From NCBI RefSeq assembly GCF_014204535.1, contig NZ_JACHLR010000005.1:124001-188000 (forward strand): DNA of 64,000 bases, read 5' to 3'. The notes under the pieces are model-generated. The model worked only from the letters and a program-made list of their open reading frames with translations, did not search any database and was not told the origin of the DNA. The position numbers and the translations under genes are program-made. Every line of letters starts with the position of its first letter. The stretch's first letter is position 1. Below, one piece after another: positions 8,286 to 14,733 of the stretch. This DNA comes from Novosphingobium chloroacetimidivorans (GTDB lineage Bacteria; Pseudomonadota; Alphaproteobacteria; Sphingomonadales; Sphingomonadaceae).

Positions 8286-9298
8286 GCGACCGCTCCAACA
8301 TCAAGGACGTGTCCGCCCTCGCCGGCGTGTCGGTGAAGACGGTCAGCCGCGTGCTGAACGGCCACCGCTATGTCAGCCAGGACACGAAGGAGCGCGTCGA
8401 AAAGGCGATGCGCGAGCTGGAGTTCCGGCCGAGTGTCGCCGCGCGCATCCTCGCCGGCAACAAGTCGGGCCAGGTCGCGCTGATCTACGACAATCACAGC
8501 CCCTACTACATGAACCAGGTGCAGATGGGCTGCTGGGAGGCCTGCCAGGGCGCCAATTCGCGCCTGCTCGCCCAGCCCGTAGACGTGACCGACGCGCTGG
8601 TGGGCGAGCAGGTGCGCGGGCTCGTCACCGAAACGCATGTCGATGGCGTGATCCTGTCCTCGCCGGTGACCGATTGCCAGGCGGTGCTCAAAGCGCTCGA
8701 AGGCATGGACATCCCGTTCGTGCGCATCTCCCCCGGCACCAATCACGCCCTGACCTCCTCGGTGTTCATGGATGATGCGCAAGCCGCCGACGACATGACC
8801 AGCTACCTGATCGCCAAGGGTCACCGGCAGATCGGCTTCATCCGGGGCGACACCAACCACATGGCATCGGAGGAGCGGCTGTTCGGCTACCGCCGCGCGC
8901 TCGATCGCGCGGGCCTGCCATTCGAGCCGGCGCTGGTCCTGCCCGGCGAGTTCGATTTCGACAGCGGCGTCGACGCCGCCCGGCAATTTCTGAAGCGGCC
9001 CGACCGCCCCACCGCGATCTTCGCCAGCAATGACGACATGGCTGCCGGCGTGCTTTCGGTGGCGCACGACATGGGCCTGTCGGTGCCGGAAGACCTCTCG
9101 GTCGCCGGGTTCGACAACACCACGATCGCCCGCATGGTCTGGCCACAGCTGACCACCATCAACCAGCCCACCCGCGAACTTGCCTTTGCCGCCACGCAGC
9201 TGCTGCTGAGCGGCGCGCAGCTCACCCACCGCCGCCTGCCGCACGACCTGGTCGAGCGCGCTTCGGTGGCCGCGATCAATCCCGATCTCATCGCCTGA
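8282..9298 (+). CDS. smoD: LacI-family transcriptional regulator of the SQ cluster
   Basis: DNA-binding repressor of 338 aa. The N-terminal LacI helix-turn-helix and hinge (NIKDVSALAGVSVKTVSRVLN, residues 5-25) is followed by a periplasmic-binding-protein-like sensor domain (SNDDMAAGVLSVAHDMG; DLSVAGFDNTTIARMVWPQLTT). The GTG start overlaps the sulfoquinovosidase stop by 4 bp, so the two are translationally coupled. By analogy with smoD in the Agrobacterium sulfo-SMO cluster, it probably senses SQ or an SQ glycoside and represses the cluster. The palindrome at 6217-6231 is its most likely operator. Being inside the operon, it would autoregulate. Confidence 0.85.
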   Translation: MSDRSNIKDVSALAGVSVKTVSRVLNGHRYVSQDTKERVEKAMRELEFRPSVAARILAGNKSGQVALIYDNHSPYYMNQVQMGCWEACQGANSRLLAQPVDVTDALVGEQVRGLVTETHVDGVILSSPVTDCQAVLKALEGMDIPFVRISPGTNHALTSSVFMDDAQAADDMTSYLIAKGHRQIGFIRGDTNHMASEERLFGYRRALDRAGLPFEPALVLPGEFDFDSGVDAARQFLKRPDRPTAIFASNDDMAAGVLSVAHDMGLSVPEDLSVAGFDNTTIARMVWPQLTTINQPTRELAFAATQLLLSGAQLTHRRLPHDLVERASVAAINPDLIA

Positions 9299-9309
9299 CA
9301 GGAACCTTC

Positions 9310-10218
9310 ATGACCTTTCTTCCTCCCCCGGAAAGCCGCCGTCCGCTCGGCAAGAGCGGCCTGACGGTCTCCGCCCTCGCCTGGGGCAACTGGCGCCTGT
9401 GCGGCGACGATGTGAACGCCGTCGTCAAGCTGCTGCACGCCGCGCTCGAAGCCGGGATCGACCTGATCGACACCGCCGACATCTACGGCCCCGACAACAG
9501 CGAGCCCTTCGGCGCGTCCGAAGCGCTGCTGGGCCGGGCGCTCGCCACCGATCCTGCGCTGCGGGACAAGTTCACGATCGCCACCAAGGGCGGCATCTCC
9601 ATGGGCGTGCCCTACGATTCAAGCGCCGGATACCTGACCAGCGCAATCGACGCCTCGCTCCAGCGGCTCGGCACCGATCGGGTCGAGCTGTGGCAGATCC
9701 ACCGTCCCGACATCCTCACGCACCCGAGCGAGATCGCCGAGGCGGTCACGCTGGCGCACAAGGCAGGCAAGATCCGCAGCTTCGGTGTCTCCAACTTCAC
9801 CGTCAGCCAGATCGCGACGCTGCAGCAGTTCCTCGACCTGCCGATCGTATCGACGCAGCCCGAGTTCTCGCCGCTGAAGCTCGCGCCCATCGACAACGGC
9901 GAGCTGGACCAGGCGATCGCCATGGACATGGCCGTGCTCGCCTGGTCGCCGCTCGGCGGTGGTCGCATCGCCAACCCGTCTGACGAGCGCGCAACGGCCG
10001 CTGCCGCCGCGCTGGACGAGGTGGCCGAGGAGTTCGGCGTGTCGCGCACCGCGGCCGCCTACAGCTGGATCATGGCGCACCCCGCGCGCCCGATCCCCAT
10101 CGTCGGATCACAAAAGGCGGACCGGATCGCCGAAGCCGCCGACGCGCTCAAGGTCCGCTGGACCCGGGCGCGCTGGTATGGCGTGCTGGTCGCCGCCAAG
10201 GGAGAGCCTCTGCCATGA
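9310..10218 (+). CDS. smoB: Aldo/keto reductase, probable 6-oxo-glucose reductase
   Basis: A soluble NAD(P)H-dependent aldo/keto reductase of 302 aa. The AKR tetrad is visible: Asp and Tyr in LIDTADIYGP, Lys in IATKGGI and His in LWQIHRPD. The C-terminal cofactor segment is IPIVGSQKADRIAEA. In the sulfo-SMO route the equivalent enzyme (SmoB) reduces the 6-aldehyde left after desulfonation to glucose. The ATG is preceded by AGGAA. Only 11 bp separate it from the LacI gene, and its stop overlaps the monooxygenase start by 4 bp (ATGA), coupling the two steps. Motifs alone would not separate it from other AKRs; the specific role is inferred from the operon. Confidence 0.82.
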   Translation: MTFLPPPESRRPLGKSGLTVSALAWGNWRLCGDDVNAVVKLLHAALEAGIDLIDTADIYGPDNSEPFGASEALLGRALATDPALRDKFTIATKGGISMGVPYDSSAGYLTSAIDASLQRLGTDRVELWQIHRPDILTHPSEIAEAVTLAHKAGKIRSFGVSNFTVSQIATLQQFLDLPIVSTQPEFSPLKLAPIDNGELDQAIAMDMAVLAWSPLGGGRIANPSDERATAAAAALDEVAEEFGVSRTAAAYSWIMAHPARPIPIVGSQKADRIAEAADALKVRWTRARWYGVLVAAKGEPLP

Positions 10219-11285
10219 GTGAAGATAAGACGTGCGAGGTCAGCTGGTTCTCGGCGCTGTGCGACGATGACTACGAGTTCCTCGGGGTACCCGACCCGAT
10301 GTTGGCGTCCAGCTGGGAGCATTGCCGCAACATCGTGCTGCAGGCGGAGAAAGGCGGGTTCGACAACATCCTGCTGCCATCCGGCTACCAACTCGGCATC
10401 GACACGACGATGTTCGCGGGCGCCATCGCCCCGCTGACCAGGACCATCCGCCTGCTCTGGGCGCTGCGCATGGGCGAGGACTGGCCGCCGCAGCTGGCGC
10501 GCCGCATCGCCACGCTGGACCGCATCCTCGGCGGTCGGCTGACGGTCAACATCATCTCCTCCGACCTTCCCGGCGAGAAGCTGGAGAGCCGCCCGCGCTA
10601 CCAGCGCACGCTGGAGATCATGCAGATCCTCAAGATCATGCTCTCGGGCGAGCACCTGAAGTACAAGGGCGAATTCTTCGATCTCGACCTCGCCCCGGCG
10701 CGGATCGGCACGGTTTCGGGCAAGTGCCCGCCGCTCTACTTCGGCGGCCTCTCGGAAGACGCGCGCGAGGCGGCAGCGCAAGGCTGCGACGTCTACCTGA
10801 TGTGGCCCGACACCATGGACAAGGTGCGCGAGACGATCGCCGACATGACCGCCCGCGCCACCAGGCACGGCCGCACGCTCAAGTTCGGCTACCGCGCCCA
10901 CGTCATCGTGCGCGAGACCGAGGATGAGGCGCGGGCCTATGCCGATCGCCTGCTCTCCAAGCTGGACGACCAGGCCGGCGAGGCCATCCGCCAGAAGTCG
11001 CTCGATAGCGCGTCTGTCGGCGTGACCCGGCAGGCTGAGCTACGTTCGGCGGCGGGCGGTGACGGCTTCGTCGAGGACAACCTGTGGACCGGCATCGGCC
11101 GCGCCCGCTCGGGCTGCGGCGCGGCGATCGTCGGCAACCCCGACCAGGTCCTCGCCAAGCTGCGCGCCTACCAGGCCGAGGGCATCGATGCCTTCATCCT
11201 GTCGGGCTACCCTCACGCGGCCGAAGCGGACCTGTTCGCGCGGCACGTGCTGCCGCAGCTGAACCATGGGCCGTTGGTGATGTGA
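10215..11285 (+). CDS. smoC: FMNH2-dependent sulfoquinovose monooxygenase (SsuD-like)
   Basis: A luciferase-like flavin monooxygenase of 356 aa in the alkanesulfonate monooxygenase subgroup. It would use FMNH2 and O2 to cleave the C-S bond of SQ, giving sulfite and 6-oxo-glucose. SsuD sulfonate-site equivalents are conserved: R227 and H229 in FGYRAHVIVRETEDEA, the Arg in GRARSGCGAAIVGNP (about R298), and Y332 and H334 in FILSGYPHAAEA. The position beside a sulfoquinovosidase and an aldo/keto reductase, and its 4-bp overlap with the latter, favour SQ over taurine or alkanesulfonates. A partner flavin reductase (SmoA) is expected, but none is seen in the window. Confidence 0.86.
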   Translation: MSEDKTCEVSWFSALCDDDYEFLGVPDPMLASSWEHCRNIVLQAEKGGFDNILLPSGYQLGIDTTMFAGAIAPLTRTIRLLWALRMGEDWPPQLARRIATLDRILGGRLTVNIISSDLPGEKLESRPRYQRTLEIMQILKIMLSGEHLKYKGEFFDLDLAPARIGTVSGKCPPLYFGGLSEDAREAAAQGCDVYLMWPDTMDKVRETIADMTARATRHGRTLKFGYRAHVIVRETEDEARAYADRLLSKLDDQAGEAIRQKSLDSASVGVTRQAELRSAAGGDGFVEDNLWTGIGRARSGCGAAIVGNPDQVLAKLRAYQAEGIDAFILSGYPHAAEADLFARHVLPQLNHGPLVM

Positions 11286-11331
11286 GATGACGGGCGGCCC
11301 GCCTCTTGTCACCCCCACGCACCTCTCCTCT

Positions 11332-11494
11332 TCCTTCGTCATTCCCGCGCAGGCGGGAATCCATCTCCTGGACTAGCCTGTTACGCAGCGGTGATTGTCG
11401 CACAGCCTTGGCGGTTCACCCGCTCCTGCACGCGCGGCCGCGTAGAATGCGAACTCAGGAGATGGATTCCCGCCTGCGCGGGAATGACGAAGGA
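11332..11494. repeat. REPIN-like element: 39-bp perfect inverted repeat
   Basis: Arms 11332-11370 and 11456-11494 are exact reverse complements over 39 bp, separated by 85 bp. Each arm is itself a hairpin of the type ATTCCCGC-GCAG-GCGGGAAT followed by CCATCTCC. Related copies occur at 19247-19339 and 27126-27162. Paired REP sequences in this arrangement are the usual product of RAYT-mobilised REPIN elements. It separates the monooxygenase gene from the sulfite dehydrogenase gene and may end or stabilise the upstream transcript. Confidence 0.85.
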
Positions 11495-11541
11495 GAGAGT
11501 GGCTGGCGATAGTCTACTTACCCGGTTAAGAAGAGACCATC

Positions 11542-12774
11542 ATGGACCGTCTAGACCCTCTCCTCGCCCGCACGCTCGCACGGCGTCGCCTGCTCGCCAC
11601 TGGGGCGCTCGGGCTTGCCGCTGGCGGCACCGCTCTCGCCCAAAGCGGCAAGGTCGCGCAGCTGCTGATGGCTGGCGGACCGGAGCAACGCCCCCTCACC
11701 AGCGTCTTTCCCGGCAAGGGCGAGATGATCCTCCAGCGTAATCGCCCGCCGCTGCTGGAGACGCCGATGAGCGTGTTCGATCAAGGCGTGTTCACCCCCA
11801 ATGATCGCTTCTTCGTGCGCTGGCATTGGTCCGACATCCCGCTCGATGTCGATGCTGAGGCGTTCCGCCTGACGATCACCGGCGGCAAGCAGCCGGTGTC
11901 CCTGTCGCTTCCAGAAATCCTGAAGCTGCCGCGCATATCCTATGCGGCCGTCAACCAATGCTCGGGTAACAGCCGCGGCCTGTTCGATCCGCGCGTGCCC
12001 GGCGCGCAGTGGGCCCATGGGGCGATGGGCAACGCGATTTGGGAAGGCGTGGCGCTCAAGACGCTGCTCGATAAGGCGGGCATCGATCCGAAGGCAGCCG
12101 CCGTGCGCTTCGGCGGGTTGGACAAGCCGCTGACGCAAGTGGACGCGTTCGAGAAGTCGCTTGCGCTTGACCACGCGATGGACGGCGAGGTGATGGTCGC
12201 TTTCGCCATGAACGGCGAGCAGCTGCCGCTCCTCAATGGCTTCCCCTTGCGGCTGATCGTGCCGGGCTGGTACTCGACATACTGGGTCAAGTCGCTCAAC
12301 CACATCGACCTGCTCGCCGGCAAGGACACCAACTACTGGATGGCCAAGGCCTACCAGATCCCCGACACGCCGAACGCCGACGTTCCGCCAGGCACGACCG
12401 AGTTCCCCAAGACGCCGATCAGCGCGATGAACGTGCGCTCGTGGATCACCAGCACAGAGCCGGGCGCGAAAGTGCCGATCGCCGCCAGCCTGCCGGTGCG
12501 CGGCGTCGCCATGGGCGGTGACACCGGCGTGAAGCGCGTCGAGGTCTCGGCCGACGGCGGCAAGTCCTGGCACGACGCCAAGCTCGGCCCGGACCAGGGC
12601 CGCTACGGGTTCCGGCGTTTCGAGACCCAGGTCGCCATCGCGGCTCGCGGACCGGTCAGGCTGATGAGCCGCTGCACCAGCAGCTCGGGCCAGGTCCAGC
12701 CAATGAAGGCCAACTGGAACCCCGGCGGATACATGCGCAACTGCGTCGAGCCCTGCCCGATCGAGATCGTCTGA
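11542..12774 (+). CDS. sorA: SorA-type sulfite dehydrogenase, molybdenum subunit
   Basis: A periplasmic molybdoenzyme of 410 aa that oxidises sulfite to sulfate. The N-terminus carries a Tat signal (ARRRLLATGALGLAAGGTALAQ). The sulfite-oxidase fold follows, with the Mo-ligating Cys140 in AVNQCSGNSRG, the substrate-site Arg and His in FVRWHW (R93, H95), and GWYSTYWVKSLNHI. The C-terminal dimerisation domain (SADGGKSWHDAKLG) is present. Its stop overlaps the start of a small c-type cytochrome by 1 bp, the SorAB arrangement. Placed downstream of an SQ monooxygenase, it most likely removes the toxic sulfite that enzyme releases. The Tat leader means sulfite must first cross the inner membrane. 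Confidence 0.9.
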   Translation: MDRLDPLLARTLARRRLLATGALGLAAGGTALAQSGKVAQLLMAGGPEQRPLTSVFPGKGEMILQRNRPPLLETPMSVFDQGVFTPNDRFFVRWHWSDIPLDVDAEAFRLTITGGKQPVSLSLPEILKLPRISYAAVNQCSGNSRGLFDPRVPGAQWAHGAMGNAIWEGVALKTLLDKAGIDPKAAAVRFGGLDKPLTQVDAFEKSLALDHAMDGEVMVAFAMNGEQLPLLNGFPLRLIVPGWYSTYWVKSLNHIDLLAGKDTNYWMAKAYQIPDTPNADVPPGTTEFPKTPISAMNVRSWITSTEPGAKVPIAASLPVRGVAMGGDTGVKRVEVSADGGKSWHDAKLGPDQGRYGFRRFETQVAIAARGPVRLMSRCTSSSGQVQPMKANWNPGGYMRNCVEPCPIEIV

Positions 12775-13139
12775 TGAGCCGCGTTTCCCTTACCGTCACC
12801 GCCCTGCTGCTGCTCACCGGCTGTCAGGCGCAACCGTCCGCCGAGCAACCCGCTTCGGAGCCGCAAAGCTTCGCCGCCCTGACGCGGATCGAAACGTCCA
12901 GGATCGAGCTTCCGGCGGATGAGGAGACCTTCGGACAAGGTACGCACGCGGATCTGCTGAACCGGTCGTGCCTGGCATGCCACTCGACCTCGATGGTCCG
13001 CTACCAGCCGCCCCTCACGCGCAAGCAGTGGACCGCAACGGTCACGAAAATGCGCGATGCGTACGGGGCGCCGTTCGAGGCCGAGGAGACGGAAGCGATC
13101 GTCGACGCGCTGATGGCGACGGCACCGGCGAAGAAGTGA
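12774..13139 (+). CDS. sorB: SorB-type c-type cytochrome lipoprotein
   Basis: A 121-aa protein with a lipoprotein signal (LLLLTGC, acylated Cys17) and one heme c motif, C66-L-A-C69-H70. The charged C-terminal region (KQWTATVTKMRDAYG) resembles the SorB electron-acceptor subunit of sulfite dehydrogenases. The start overlaps the sorA stop (TGATG), so the subunits should be made together. The lipid anchor suggests that it sits at the periplasmic face of a membrane, passing electrons from sulfite to the respiratory chain. Confidence 0.87.
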   Translation: MSRVSLTVTALLLLTGCQAQPSAEQPASEPQSFAALTRIETSRIELPADEETFGQGTHADLLNRSCLACHSTSMVRYQPPLTRKQWTATVTKMRDAYGAPFEAEETEAIVDALMATAPAKK

Positions 13140-13164
13140 TGGCGATCGCCCCGGTGCATAGGGG

Positions 13165-13197
13165 AACGTCGTCCTGGACTTGATCCGGGCCCGGTTC
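13165..13197. repeat. Degenerate palindromic intergenic repeat
   Basis: GTCGTCCTGGACTTGATCCGG resembles the CCGGACTTGATCCGG-type palindromes scattered through alphaproteobacterial genomes. Only one copy is seen here. The rest of the 213-bp gap after sorB shows no gene or clear terminator. Confidence 0.4.
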
Positions 13198-13352
13198 CGC
13201 CAGTGACGAACCCGCCATAGAGGAACCTGATTCACCAAGCCGGAACAGCTGCGGCACGACAGGAGCAGATCGGACCCTGGCCGCGCTCGAACGCTCTCGA
13301 GATGCCGGAAACGCGGCGCGCCCGGGTCGACGCATGCCAGTCGCCGCTCAAC

Positions 13353-14105
13353 TCAACGCACGTAGCTGGCACCGTTCGCATCGAGCACCGCACCGGTCAT
13401 GGAAGCCGGAGCATCCAGCGCCAGGAACGTCGCGATCAGGCCGATCTCCTCGGGTTGAGCGACCCGCCCGAGTGGAATATCGGCCAGCAGCTTGTCCCCG
13501 CCCCGGCTGGCGAGATAGTCGTCCGCCATGCCTGTCATCGTGAAGCCAGGGCAGATCGCAAAAGCGAGGATACCCTGCGCCGCATAACCACGCGCGATCG
13601 TCTTGGTCATGCCGACCATCCCCGCCTTCGATGCCGCATAGTGCCAGTGCGCCGGACTGTCGCCACGATAGGCCGCGCGGCTCGCCACGTTGACGATGCG
13701 GCCTCCCGTTCCGGAGGCCTGCCAGGCGAGGATGGCCGCACGGGAGAGCCTTGCGGATGCTTCGAGGTTGATCGTCATCGTGCGCCGCCACTGCGCGATC
13801 CACGCTTCCTCCTCCGCATCGAGAGGAGAAGCCTCGAAGACGCCGGCGTTGTTGATCAGCACATCGACGCGGCCGTCCAGCCGGTCGAGCGCAACCTGCC
13901 AGAGGCGATCCGGTCCGTCCTCGGCCGAGAGATCGGCATCGGCGCTCGACGCCGCGAACAGCAGCACATCGCGGGCCCGCAGGGCATCGGCGATGGCGGC
14001 GCCGATGCCACGGCTCGCGCCGGTCAGGAGGACGTGCGTGCTCAGGACCGGACGCTCACCGGAAACCGGGTCAGAGGTTACCCGGGCCGCGCTTGTAGCT
14101 GGCAT
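13353..14105 (-). CDS. Short-chain dehydrogenase/reductase (SDR)
   Basis: A classical NAD(P)-dependent SDR (250 aa): Rossmann motif TGASRGIG, NNAG (LINNAGVF), catalytic Ser in VNVASRAAYRG and YxxxK in HYAASKAG, then PGFTMTGM. Substrate unknown. The most upstream ATG (14105) lies 35 bp inside the preceding small gene and has no good ribosome site. The Rossmann fold begins about 26 residues later, so the true start may be a non-ATG codon nearer 14045. It is convergent with sorAB and probably co-transcribed with the small gene at 14071-14307. Confidence 0.8.
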   Translation of the reverse strand: MPATSAARVTSDPVSGERPVLSTHVLLTGASRGIGAAIADALRARDVLLFAASSADADLSAEDGPDRLWQVALDRLDGRVDVLINNAGVFEASPLDAEEEAWIAQWRRTMTINLEASARLSRAAILAWQASGTGGRIVNVASRAAYRGDSPAHWHYAASKAGMVGMTKTIARGYAAQGILAFAICPGFTMTGMADDYLASRGGDKLLADIPLGRVAQPEEIGLIATFLALDAPASMTGAVLDANGASYVR

Positions 14106-14307
14106 TGCCCGGAGTCACCCGGCGGCGTTCGTTGTAGCGCTTCAAGGCATAGCCGCCCGCGGCAGCTGCAATCATGCCCGGCAGACCGAAGCGGCGCGCG
14201 AGGGCGACGGCGGCAACACCCATGATCGCTCCGCCCGGCTCATCCACTCCACGAGTACCACGGGCCGCGCGTGCGCCGATAATCCCGCCGATGATCTTTC
14301 CCAACAT
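14071..14307 (-). CDS. Small Gly/Ala-rich protein, unknown function
   Basis: 78 aa starting MLGKIIGGIIGARAARGTRG. ATG 14307 follows CAGGAG by 6 nt. Two short hydrophobic Gly/Ala stretches (AIMGVAAVALARRFGLPGMIAAAAGGYAL) suggest membrane association, and the C-terminus is basic. I do not recognise a family. It overlaps the first codons of the SDR by 35 bp, suggesting coupled expression. Confidence 0.62.
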   Translation of the reverse strand: MLGKIIGGIIGARAARGTRGVDEPGGAIMGVAAVALARRFGLPGMIAAAAGGYALKRYNERRRVTPGNASYKRGPGNL

Positions 14308-14733
14308 GGCAATCTCCTGTGTTTGAGGCAGAAGCGAACAGGACGCCCGAGGGTTCCATGATCCGTGCGTGGGCACTCTCGATCACCCTCGCGTAGTGCA
14401 GATGAGCCACGCGCATACCCATGCTGCCGGATGTCTGGACCATCGCTCCGCACGCATATGAGGGGCGCGACACGGGTCCGCCACGCAGGACCCGTTCGGA
14501 TGGCGTAATTCGCGCCGCCGACCAGTTCAGATCCGGCGCCGGGTCTCGCGCCCCTGTCTGTCGATTATCGTCCAGCAGCGTAAGTTCGGGTGCGGCCGAT
14601 TGCTGCCGCCGCCACCAATGCAATTCCAGCCTGTCGGCATGACCTCTATTGACGCCCGAATTGCCCCAACTTTTGGATTTATCGCCTTGCCACGCGACCT
14701 GTGCGTTATGCCGGCGACCTTCTCGTGAAAGTC
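14308..14733. other. Intergenic region, no supported gene
   Basis: A stretch of 426 bp between the small Gly/Ala-rich gene and the phytochrome gene, both on the minus strand. Open frames here lack ribosome sites and family similarity. I see no convincing terminator or RNA. Confidence 0.5.

Noticed and set aside
11332..11494. Insertion sequence between smoC and sorA
   Set aside because: No transposase and each arm is a REP-type hairpin, so a REPIN fits better than an IS or MITE with target duplication.
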